A stretch of 5,423 nt of DNA, from positions 1 to 5,423 of the forward strand of contig JBAVAR010000018.1 in assembly GCA_049585815.1 (NCBI GenBank), read 5' to 3'. The notes beneath the pieces are model-generated. The model had not been told where the DNA came from. It searched no databases and saw only the letters and a program-made list of their open reading frames with translations. Shown piece after piece: positions 1 through 4,952 of the stretch. The stretch's first letter is position 1; every line of letters begins with the position of its first letter. This stretch comes from DATLSM01 sp049585815. GTDB lineage: Bacteria > Actinomycetota > Thermoleophilia > Solirubrobacterales > 70-9. A program made the translations under genes and the position numbers.

Positions 1-1
1 C

Positions 2-793
2 CCCCCGGCCCCGCCCCACGGCTTCCTCACCAATACGCGCTACCTGATGCCAGCACTTGCCTTGGCGCTCGCTCTCCTGCCATTGGCCGGCCCATTGCGA
101 AGTGGTCCGAGAAGGAAGGTTGTGACGCTCCTCCTCCTCAGCGTGGTTTTCGCGGTGATGGTCGCAACGACGGGTAAGTGGGAAGCGCGTTTCGTCGCCG
201 GGTCCGCCTTCATCGCGATGACCGTAATCGTCGCTCCTGCAGTCGCCGGCTGGCTTCGCTCAGCCCGCGGGCTGAGCAGGCCACTCGCAGTCGGGTTGGG
301 GGCGTTGCTGTTGGTCCCCGCCCTTGCCCTGGGTCGCGATCAAGAGTCCCGCTATGCGAGGCGGCATTACACGCTCAGAACCCTGCGCGCGCAAGAGCAC
401 GGGGGCCCGGACAGGATCTTCGCCTGGGCACGCAACCTCCACGATCAGCGGATCGCGCTTGCTGGCGGCGGTGGGCTCTTCTTCGATCAGGGGCTCTTCG
501 TGGGCGATGACTCCTCCAACTGGGTCCAATACATCGGTGAATCGGGTCCCCATGGCGCCTATATGGTCGCCCCGAGCTGCGTCGCGTTCCGCCGGCTGGT
601 CAATCGGGGTAACTACACCTTCCTGGTGATTACCGAATTCGGCGATAACGCTCCCGGCCGATCGCGCTTTCCACTTCACGAATGGGTGCGAAAAGACCGG
701 GCCTTGAAGCTGGTTATGATCGAACATGCCTTTCCGCAAACTGTGTACGCGTACCGGATCCTCGGCAGTTTGGGCTCAAGATCGTGCCGGTGA
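2..793 (+). CDS. C-terminal part of a multi-spanning membrane protein, probable GT39-like glycosyltransferase (5' end outside window)
   Basis: The frame is open from base 2 and ends at TGA 791-793, so this is the last 263 codons of a longer gene. An ATG at 47 lies inside a membrane helix and is unlikely to be the true start. The segment begins with PHGFLTNTRYLMPALA, the style of the last helices of membrane glycosyltransferases of the GT39/RgtA-D type, where an N-x-RY motif precedes a helix. Four hydrophobic spans follow (about 48-100, 120-175, 190-255 and 280-340). A soluble tail of about 150 residues then carries DDSSNWVQYIGESGPHGAY, a conserved Cys (SCVAFRRLVNRG) and the strand YTFLVIT. 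I recall similar tails on putative glycosyltransferases of Solirubrobacterales. Such enzymes usually transfer sugars from polyprenyl-phosphate donors at the outer face of the membrane. The catalytic N-terminal half is not visible, so the enzymatic call is inference; 'membrane protein' is secure. It converges on the cupin gene. Confidence 0.72.
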   Translation, partial: PPAPPHGFLTNTRYLMPALALALALLPLAGPLRSGPRRKVVTLLLLSVVFAVMVATTGKWEARFVAGSAFIAMTVIVAPAVAGWLRSARGLSRPLAVGLGALLLVPALALGRDQESRYARRHYTLRTLRAQEHGGPDRIFAWARNLHDQRIALAGGGGLFFDQGLFVGDDSSNWVQYIGESGPHGAYMVAPSCVAFRRLVNRGNYTFLVITEFGDNAPGRSRFPLHEWVRKDRALKLVMIEHAFPQTVYAYRILGSLGSRSCR

Positions 794-799
794 GTCCCG

Positions 800-839
800 G
801 AGTGAGCACTCGGCGGTGCGAGTGCGGACACCCCCGCCG
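800..839. terminator. Candidate hairpin terminator between convergent genes
   Basis: The 49-bp gap between the convergent stop codons (TGA 791-793 and the minus-strand TAG at 843-845) contains overlapping inverted repeats. The best is GCACTCG (806-812), loop GCGGTG, CGAGTGC (819-825), a perfect 7-bp stem. A second stem pairs CGGCGG (811-816) with CCGCCG (834-839), and a tight one pairs GAGTG (800-804) with CACTC (807-811). No T-tract follows on either strand, so it is not a canonical intrinsic terminator. Its position between converging genes is the main support for a bidirectional terminator. Confidence 0.4.
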
Positions 840-842
840 GAA

Positions 843-1250
843 CTACGTCATCGGAGCGGCCGCGTACTCCTCATCCGTTACGTGCTCGCCCCAGGTCGCA
901 CTGTTGCCCTCCTCATCGACCTCGAGCATCGCCAGGTGGGTCATGAAGCGGCTTGCGGCTGCGCCGTGCCAATGGTCTTCGCCGGGTTCGAAGAACACGC
1001 GGTCGCCGGGCCGGATCACCTCGATCGCAGCGCCGCGGCACTGCGCCAGTCCGATCCCCTCTGTGACGAAGATGGTCTGCCCTTTGGGGTGCGTGTGCCA
1101 GGCGGTGCGGGCTCCAGGAGTGAAATGGACGCTGCTCGCAAAGAGGCGCGATCGCTCAGATGGTACCGATACGGCATCAAGAAACACGGCGCCGGTGAAC
1201 CACTCGCTGGGGCCGTTGGCGGTTTCGATGGAGCTCTTGGTGACCTGCAT
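843..1250 (-). CDS. Small single-domain cupin metalloprotein
   Basis: A 135-residue protein, the usual size for a stand-alone cupin. Cupin motif 1 is PGARTAWHTHPKGQTIFVTE, with H52, H54 and Q58. Motif 2 is PGDRVFFEPGEDHWHG, with H93 and H95. Gln in place of the usual Glu after HxH, followed by HWHG, matches what I recall of the Mn-dependent cupin hydroxynitrile lyases (GtHNL type) and their many uncharacterised relatives. The protein is therefore probably a cytoplasmic Mn/Fe beta-barrel, but substrate and reaction cannot be read from sequence. The ATG is preceded by AGGAG (plus-strand CTCCT, 1258-1262) with 7 bases between, which fixes the start. It lies 32 bp downstream of the SDR gene on the same strand with no obvious terminator between, so the two are probably co-transcribed. 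Cupins of this kind often neighbour SDR or carboxymuconolactone-decarboxylase-like genes. The fold is confident; the function is unknown. Confidence 0.88.
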   Translation of the reverse strand: MQVTKSSIETANGPSEWFTGAVFLDAVSVPSERSRLFASSVHFTPGARTAWHTHPKGQTIFVTEGIGLAQCRGAAIEVIRPGDRVFFEPGEDHWHGAAASRFMTHLAMLEVDEEGNSATWGEHVTDEEYAAAPMT

Positions 1251-1282
1251 TGGGCTTCTCCTCTCAGATCGCTAGACACATG

Positions 1283-2014
1283 TCAAAGCTGTGCGGTGGG
1301 TCGAATGAGGATCTCATTTAGGGTCATGCGTCGGGGGCGTGCGATAGCGAAGGCAATGACCTCGGCGATGTCCTCGGGACGGATGGCTATCCCCCCCACC
1401 ATCTCCTTCACAGCCGTCTTGGTCTCCGCGTGGGTGATGTGATCGGTCAGCTCAGTCGCCACGGCACCTGGCTCAACCAGCATCACGCGGATGTCTGGTG
1501 AAAGCTCCATGCGCAATCCCTCCGACCATCCTCCCAATCCCCACTTGGTCGCGGCATAGACCGCGTTGCCCGCCCGAGCGGTGCGACCAGCCACCGAGGA
1601 AATGTTTACCAGGTCGCCACCACCATCGCGGAGTTGATCGAGGAATACCTCGGTGGCCGTCATCGCACCCAGCAGATTCGTCTCCACCATCTGGCGGATC
1701 TCGACCTTTTGTTCGGAACCGAACGGGCCGAGCAGCATCACCCCGGCGTTATTGACGAGGATGTCAGCACCCCCCATCTCGCCCTGCACCCGCTCCGCCG
1801 CCGCAACGACCGAGTCGCGGTCGGTGACGTCGGCCCTGATTGCAACGGCGCCATTCCCAAGCTGCTCGGCCAGTTTCTCAACGCGATCCACACGCCGGGC
1901 CAGTAGCGCAACGCGGTGACCATCGGCGGCGATAGCGTGCGCAGTCGCCTCTCCGATCCCAGATGAAGCTCCCGTGATGACCGCGACGCGATCTGGTTTC
2001 TCGCTGATGCTCAT
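1283..2014 (-). CDS. Classical SDR-family NAD(P)-dependent oxidoreductase (YdfG/COG4221-like)
   Basis: A 243-residue protein with every hallmark of a classical short-chain dehydrogenase: the Rossmann glycine motif TGASSGIG at 14-21, DVT at 62-64, NNAG at 88-91, N113 (ETNLLG), S140 (NISSVAG), and the YAATK catalytic pair Y153/K157, followed by EPGAVATEL. The arginine pair R40-R41 after the second strand suggests NADP(H) preference. It should reduce a carbonyl or oxidise an alcohol in the cytoplasm; the substrate is not predictable. The sequence style is closest to the YdfG-like SDRs. The ATG at 2014-2012 is supported by AAGGAG (plus-strand CTCCTT, 2025-2030), 10 bases upstream. It ends at TGA 1285-1283 and is the first gene of a probable two-gene unit with the cupin. 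The promoter should lie in 2031-2316 but is not obvious. Confidence 0.95.
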   Translation of the reverse strand: MSISEKPDRVAVITGASSGIGEATAHAIAADGHRVALLARRVDRVEKLAEQLGNGAVAIRADVTDRDSVVAAAERVQGEMGGADILVNNAGVMLLGPFGSEQKVEIRQMVETNLLGAMTATEVFLDQLRDGGGDLVNISSVAGRTARAGNAVYAATKWGLGGWSEGLRMELSPDIRVMLVEPGAVATELTDHITHAETKTAVKEMVGGIAIRPEDIAEVIAFAIARPRRMTLNEILIRPTAQL

Positions 2015-2316
2015 GTTCTGCCAACTCCTTCATCGATTTCGTGGAAGACCCAGGCGCCCTGGACGGCGATTCGCGCGATCTGACTGGAATCCTCACCGTA
2101 CTCCACAAGCCCATCGGCCCGGCGCTGGCTCAGACACGGAGATTGGTAGGCACTCCATCCTCAGTTTCGCCCCGAGATCGCCGAGGGCCGTTCGAGAAAG
2201 CCGAGGGGCCAAACCGTCGAGTCCCCTGGCTATAGACAGCAAGTCCACATTGGGCGATCGAATCCCGGTCGACGATCGGACTGATTAGTTCCTAGCCACT
2301 TCCCAAGCGTCCTCAA
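2015..2316. other. Intergenic region between the cyclase and SDR genes
   Basis: About 300 bp lie downstream of the cyclase stop and upstream of the SDR start, both on the minus strand. The only firm element is the SDR ribosome binding site (2025-2030). An inverted repeat CGATCG at 2255-2260 and 2273-2278 lies about 40 bases past the cyclase stop; it could form a terminator stem but has no T-tract. An imperfect direct repeat GCCGAGGGCC / GCCGAGGGGCC sits at 2180-2189 and 2200-2210. On the minus strand an open stretch of 31 codons (2106-2011) ends with TGA overlapping the SDR ATG. It has no clear start or ribosome binding site, so I do not call it a gene. I could not place a convincing -35/-10 pair. 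Confidence 0.5.
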
Positions 2317-2613
2317 CTAAACAGCGGCTCGATCCTCAACTCCAACGCGATTTCGTCCCGAGCGCTTTGCCCTATACATTGCTCGATCCGCAACTTCAAT
2401 GAGAGTCTCCGCGTCTGATGCTTCGCCCGGATAGCTGGCGAGCCCAACCGAACAGGTGACCCCGCCATCGCCTGCGAGCAGAAAATTGTGGGCCTCGATC
2501 CGGCCGCGTGCTCGCTCTGCTGCTTGTTGGGCTTCCTCAGTTCCCGTCTCGGGGAGAATCACAACGAACTCCTCTCCCCCCAGCGGCCCAGCGTGTCGTT
2601 GGGACGCAGGCAA
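2317..2613 (-). pseudogene. C-terminal half of the GGDEF domain, frameshifted from the upstream membrane part
   Basis: This frame holds the rest of the diguanylate cyclase domain. The GGEEF active-site signature is at 2580-2566, followed by VVILPETGTEEAQQAAERAR, the SVGLASYP strand and the closing signature ADRAMYRAKRSGRNRV, ending at TAG 2319-2317. Real homologous sequence begins only at about 2580. The nominal ATG at 2613 lies in the shadow of the other frame (MPASQRHAGPL reads through the RPND region out of frame) and has no ribosome binding site, so independent translation is unlikely. Joined to 2581-3893 by one extra G it gives a 525-residue protein whose RPND-x5-GGEEF spacing is exactly that of active cyclases. 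The part after the shift has no further stops or missing motifs, so the lesion is either recent, reversible or a sequencing error. On its own it is half a catalytic domain and should be inactive. Confidence 0.85.
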
Positions 2614-3893
2614 CTCTTTAGGACCGATGCAATCTCCGCCAGCACTCGATCGCCGGCGGAATGGCCGAGTCCATCGTTGATCGCCTTGAAGTGATCGATA
2701 TCCAGGAAGAGGACCGAAAGGTCGTGGTGATAGCGAGTGGCTCGCTCAACTTCGCTGGAGAGGGCTTCCCCGATTACCCGCCGATTGGCAGTTGCGGTCA
2801 GGGTGTCGCGGCTGGCCAACAGGATCAGCTCTGCTTGTGCCTCCCGCAATTCATGCTGTAAGCGAATCATCTCCTTCTGGGTAACGTATTGGCGAGCGGC
2901 TATCAACGCCGCAAGCCCGATCGCAAACAAGACGATGCTGATCCGGGGAATGAATGCATCTCCCCACATGGCACTGATCAATATAAGAGAGCCGACCGCG
3001 AGCGCGGCAAATGGAAGCCAGCCGACACGCTCCTCCGACTGCTCGCGGCTCGGGACGAAAGTCTCAACTGTGCCGTCCTGAACCGGTGCCTGGAGCGAAG
3101 CCGCTATTGCAAATAGGGAAAGAGCACCAATCCAGAGGATGTCGATAGGCCCGCCGCCACTATAGCCGCCATGCAACTGTGAATATGAATAGACAACGTC
3201 TGCCGCGATGAACATTGCCAGCCCTGCCGCGATTAGGGAAAGCGGCCGGCGAAGGGTCGGCGGGCTCCAGCGCAGCAGCGCGACTCCGATGCCAGCGACC
3301 AAGACAAGGTCGCCAATTGGATATGCGACCGAAGTGGCCATCTGGAGTGGACTGACCCCACCTTCAACAACCACCTGCTTCAAAACCAGATACCAGATCA
3401 GCATCGCACCCGCGCCGATCACGGCGGCGAAGTCGAGACCGAGCCTCACTTTCTGAGTGTGGGAAGCTGGAGCGACCGGCACTTGCAGCAAGGCGAGCAG
3501 GATAAGCGGATAGACGCAGAGATAGAAAACGTCGGAAAGCGAGGGGAACGGAACTTTCGCGCCAGCCAGGCTATAGGCAGCGATTGTGGTGTCGCCCGCA
3601 AGCTCGCAGGCGATCGCTAGGGCAAGAAAGCGCCAGAACCAGCGAACGTAAGCAACCGCCCATCCGCGGCGGCTCGCTTTCCAACAGGCGAACGTCGCAG
3701 CCGCTCCTATCGGGAGGAAGAAGAGGTTTCCGATCTGAGATGCAGATCCGGGAATCCAACGGAATGCCTGCCAACTCAGATAAAGCAGCAGGTAGGCACC
3801 CGCAAGCGCTATGGCCCTGCGTGGCGTCACGTTTAACGAGTCGGCCCGGGGCGATGCCCTCCGGACCGTGGTTTGCCGCGAAACCTCGCCCAA
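2559..3893 (-). CDS. Membrane-anchored diguanylate cyclase, truncated within GGEEF by a frameshift
   Basis: As read, 444 residues; the frame-corrected gene spans 2317-3893 (525 residues). Roughly ten hydrophobic helices fill residues 27-333, and FPSLSDVFYLCVYPL (116-130) resembles a motif I recall from actinobacterial GGDEF/EAL membrane sensors. A short helical linker (about 335-360) leads into a cytoplasmic GGDEF domain with DTLTATANRR (363-372), the metal-binding DIDHF (398-402), NDGLGHSAGD (406-415) and the c-di-GMP inhibitory RxxD site RPND (430-433). After W438-G439 the frame shifts and ends in ERSSL, losing GGEEF. An intact protein would make c-di-GMP from two GTP, controlled by an unknown membrane or extracellular signal. 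The start is uncertain: the TTG at 3893 is the first possible start after an in-frame TGA (3920-3918) and has no clear ribosome binding site; a GTG at 3830 (residue 22) is an alternative. It diverges from the ArsR-like gene. Confidence 0.85.
   Translation of the reverse strand: MGEVSRQTTVRRASPRADSLNVTPRRAIALAGAYLLLYLSWQAFRWIPGSASQIGNLFFLPIGAAATFACWKASRRGWAVAYVRWFWRFLALAIACELAGDTTIAAYSLAGAKVPFPSLSDVFYLCVYPLILLALLQVPVAPASHTQKVRLGLDFAAVIGAGAMLIWYLVLKQVVVEGGVSPLQMATSVAYPIGDLVLVAGIGVALLRWSPPTLRRPLSLIAAGLAMFIAADVVYSYSQLHGGYSGGGPIDILWIGALSLFAIAASLQAPVQDGTVETFVPSREQSEERVGWLPFAALAVGSLILISAMWGDAFIPRISIVLFAIGLAALIAARQYVTQKEMIRLQHELREAQAELILLASRDTLTATANRRVIGEALSSEVERATRYHHDLSVLFLDIDHFKAINDGLGHSAGDRVLAEIASVLKSCLRPNDTLGRWGERSSL
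2576..2581 (-). other. G6 homopolymer at the site of the GGDEF frameshift
   Basis: The plus strand has six C, so the coding strand reads CGC TGG GGG GAG AGG AGT. Seven G would read CGC TGG GGG GGA GAG GAG TTC, giving R-W-G-G-E-E-F, the cyclase active site. The missing base therefore lies in the tract encoding the active-site glycines. The same product would also arise from a -1 ribosomal slip with GGG in the P site, or from RNA polymerase adding one G. Sequencing undercount of a homopolymer is the plain alternative. Confidence 0.8.
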
Positions 3894-3989
3894 GCCGACG
3901 AGAAACGGGTTCGGTCTTCAGCTCGTTCGACGGTCCCGGCAGCGCCTTCTGAGCTGCAAGCCGAGGACCAATGCGGCTAGGCGGTCAAA

Positions 3990-4005
3990 CCTGCCCGCAG
4001 GCGGG
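3990..4005. repeat. Small GC-rich inverted repeat in the divergent intergenic region
   Basis: CCCGC (3994-3998), AG, GCGGG (4001-4005) forms a 5-bp stem and overlaps the alternative CCTGC (3990-3994), CC, GCAGG (3997-4001). It lies about 100 bp upstream of the cyclase TTG start and about 200 bp upstream of the regulator. No T-tract follows on either strand. It could be a regulator site or chance in GC-rich DNA. Confidence 0.25.
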
Positions 4006-4048
4006 TTGGGCGTCTGGACCATTCCGGTTGGCGTTTGGCGTGCAACTT

Positions 4049-4116
4049 AAACGGGTACTGGACGCTCCCACAAGCGTGCAACTGACAAACGGGTACTGGA
4101 CGCTCCCACAAGCGTG
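4049..4116. repeat. Perfect 30-bp direct repeat with internal dyad, candidate operator
   Basis: Two identical 30-bp copies occupy 4049-4078 and 4087-4116, both beginning AAACGGGTACTGG and ending AAGCGTG, separated by 8 bp (CAACTGAC). The similarity extends leftward: GCGTGCAACT at 4038-4047 matches 4074-4083, so this is about two copies of a 38-bp period with a 2-bp indel. Each copy contains the dyad ACGCT-CCCACA-AGCGT (4062-4077 and 4100-4115). Neither copy is in a plausible gene. The array lies between the divergent cyclase and ArsR-like genes, 85 bp upstream of the regulator's probable GTG start. Winged-helix ArsR proteins bind such dyads as dimers, so an autoregulatory operator is the leading inference. 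A recent tandem duplication without function is also possible. Confidence 0.8.
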
Positions 4117-4124
4117 GCGATTAT
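4097..4124 (+). promoter_or_regulatory. Tentative sigma-70-type promoter for the ArsR-like gene
   Basis: TGGACG (4097-4102) and GATTAT (4119-4124) are 16 bp apart, and each matches the -35 and -10 consensus at four of six positions. The -35 box and spacer lie inside the second copy of the 30-bp repeat, so a repressor bound there would block transcription. Weak matches of this kind arise by chance, and actinobacterial promoters often deviate from consensus. Confidence 0.25.
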
Positions 4125-4200
4125 GAAATTTCTCAGGTAGATCTTGGGGTTGTGCATCGCTCGCTGTTTGTCGAGCAAACCGGAAGGGAGCCGCGAGGCG

Positions 4201-4455
4201 GTGGGTGCTGAAATTGACTGGGAAAGGCTCGCACGGGCGGAAAGCCACACTGTCCGGCTGGCGATTATTGAGGCTATGCATGCCGATCCCCATGACTGTG
4301 GTTGGTCGCCGCTCGAACTCAGCCGAACTTTGAATATGCCGCTGAGCAACATCTCCTACCACGTCGCCTGCCTTCACGAAGCCGGCCTGATTGCGCAAAC
4401 AGGGACGGCTCCTCGCCGGGGCGCGGTCGAGCATTTCTATGCGTTGGTCCTATAG
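4201..4455 (+). CDS. Small ArsR-like winged-helix transcriptional regulator
   Basis: From GTG 4201 this is an 84-residue DNA-binding protein that is essentially one winged helix-turn-helix domain. Residues 5-27 (IDWERLARAESHTVRLAIIEAM) resemble the first helices of ArsR-type regulators. WSPLELSRTLNMPLSNISYH (35-54) is the helix-turn-helix with its recognition helix, and the wing ends in PRRGAVEHFY (71-80). The metal-sensing ELCVCDL motif of true ArsR/SmtB is absent, so the signal is unknown. I favour GTG 4201 because AAGGGAG (4184-4190) lies 10 bases upstream. A TTG at 4144 would add 19 residues (MGLCIARCLSSKPEGSREA) that do not look like the family. The stop is TAG 4453-4455. It diverges from the cyclase gene and sits just downstream of the 30-bp repeats, which suggests autoregulation and perhaps control of the cyclase. 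Confidence 0.85.
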   Translation: MGAEIDWERLARAESHTVRLAIIEAMHADPHDCGWSPLELSRTLNMPLSNISYHVACLHEAGLIAQTGTAPRRGAVEHFYALVL

Positions 4456-4510
4456 ATGCGGTGCGGATTTGACCACTTCAATCGTGGAAGGCAGCGCCAG
4501 GTTAGACGTG

Positions 4511-4560
4511 GGCAACCTGAAGGGTTGCCTGAGATCCCAGGTGGATATCCATACCTTGGG
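4511..4560. other. Two adjacent stem-loops downstream of the ArsR-like gene
   Basis: The first is GGCAACC (4511-4517), loop TGAAG, GGTTGCC (4523-4529), a perfect 7-bp stem. The second pairs CCCAGGT (4536-4542) with ACCTTGGG (4553-4560) with one bulge, and its interior is the palindrome TGGATATCCA (4542-4551). They begin 56 bases after the regulator's stop. No T-tract follows either, so they may be a 3'-end stabilising or termination structure, or part of an unrecognised RNA. Confidence 0.45.
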
Positions 4561-4657
4561 AAGATTCAACAATCTGATCCGGCAGCACACGGAACGGGTG
4601 ACGTGGCGAACGCCCAGAGTTGGAGCTGCTTCGTATAACCACAGGTCATATCTCGAA

Positions 4658-4717
4658 TGACCCTGAGCCCACTTGAGACTGATCTCGAACACTGAAGTCG
4701 GGTCAGGTCTTTTTTTT
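4658..4717 (+). terminator. Possible intrinsic terminator with eight T
   Basis: A run of eight T (4710-4717) follows GGTC and a potential stem of TGACCC (4658-4663) with GGGTCA (4700-4705). Inside the wide loop, GAGA (4675-4678) pairs with TCTC (4683-4686) around CTGA. The stem is imperfect and the span long, so termination is tentative. An eight-T run is unusual in this GC-rich DNA. It would end transcription from the ArsR-like gene about 250 bases after its stop codon. Confidence 0.35.
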
Positions 4718-4874
4718 GCGAATTGGAGCTCCGTCGAAGCCTATGAAGTCTGCTCAACTCCGGTCTGGTCACGCCGGACTCGCGACGGCGAGGCCGCTAA
4801 GGCCCCCGTATGGAGGCGTGGTGCCCGCCAAAATTCCCGCTGCGCCACGTCTCGGAGCGAGATGAGTGATTCCA

Positions 4875-4880
4875 TGTCGA
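4875..4880 (+). promoter_or_regulatory. TGTCGA motif, possible -35 element of an ECF42-type promoter
   Basis: TGTCGA lies 72 bp upstream of the DGPF start. From memory, ECF42 sigma factors that accompany DGPF genes recognise a TGTCGA -35 element, so this fits autoregulation of the module. I see no clear CGAC/CGTC -10 element at the usual 16-18 bp spacing (the sequence there is TCCGCTC); the nearest CGAC is at 4909-4912. A second TGTCGA at 5379-5384 lies inside coding sequence. Confidence 0.3.
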
Positions 4881-4952
4881 GAAACGCCGGGCGGCTCCGC
4901 TCACCTGGCGACGGGCCGCGACAGGCGCGGCCCACCACAGAGGAGAACCACG

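Larger units (their letters stand above)
4456..4952. other. Long intergenic region between the ArsR-like and DGPF genes
   Basis: About 500 bp with no protein-coding gene I can support; open frames on both strands (for example 4456-4638 plus, 4450-4692 minus) have no recognisable domain or ribosome binding site. It contains two adjacent stem-loops (4511-4560), a possible terminator with eight T (4658-4717), a small perfect hairpin TCTCG-GAG-CGAGA (4850-4862), a TGTCGA motif (4875-4880) and the DGPF ribosome binding site (4941-4945). The first part reads visibly less GC-rich than the DNA from about 4780 onward. No tRNA-like T-arm or other RNA signature was recognised. Confidence 0.5.

Noticed and set aside
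260..739. 159-codon minus-strand open frame inside the first membrane protein
   Set aside because: Antisense to a frame with clear transmembrane helices and a family-like tail; no ribosome binding site or domain.
682..1442. Plus-strand open frames of 197 and 238 codons across the cupin region
   Set aside because: They lie antisense to the cupin and SDR genes, overlap each other in different frames, and show no domain; they are GC-rich shadows.
1974..2288. Plus-strand 104-codon open frame in the SDR/cyclase gap
   Set aside because: No domain, arginine/proline-rich composition typical of shadow frames, overlaps the 5' end of the SDR gene antisense.
2613..2613. Independent start of the C-terminal GGDEF fragment at ATG 2613
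   Set aside because: Residues before GGEEF are out-of-frame translation of the RPND segment, and there is no ribosome binding site, so it is a frameshift remnant rather than a separate gene.
4049..4116. Two 30-bp repeats considered as a minimal CRISPR array
   Set aside because: The spacer is only 8 bp, the flanking sequence continues the same duplication, there are only two copies and no cas genes are present.
4144..4200. Upstream TTG start for the ArsR-like gene
   Set aside because: It lacks a good ribosome binding site and adds residues unlike the family; GTG 4201 has AAGGGAG at proper spacing. It cannot be fully excluded.
3985..4434. 149-codon minus-strand open frame over the repeats and regulator
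   Set aside because: It is antisense to the clear winged-helix gene, has no recognisable domain, and its protein contains the DNA repeat translated in different frames.
4866..4952. N-terminal extension of the DGPF protein from ATG 4866
   Set aside because: The extra 29 residues are low-complexity and basic, while ATG 4953 has a well-spaced AGGAG and begins exactly at the family's first strand.
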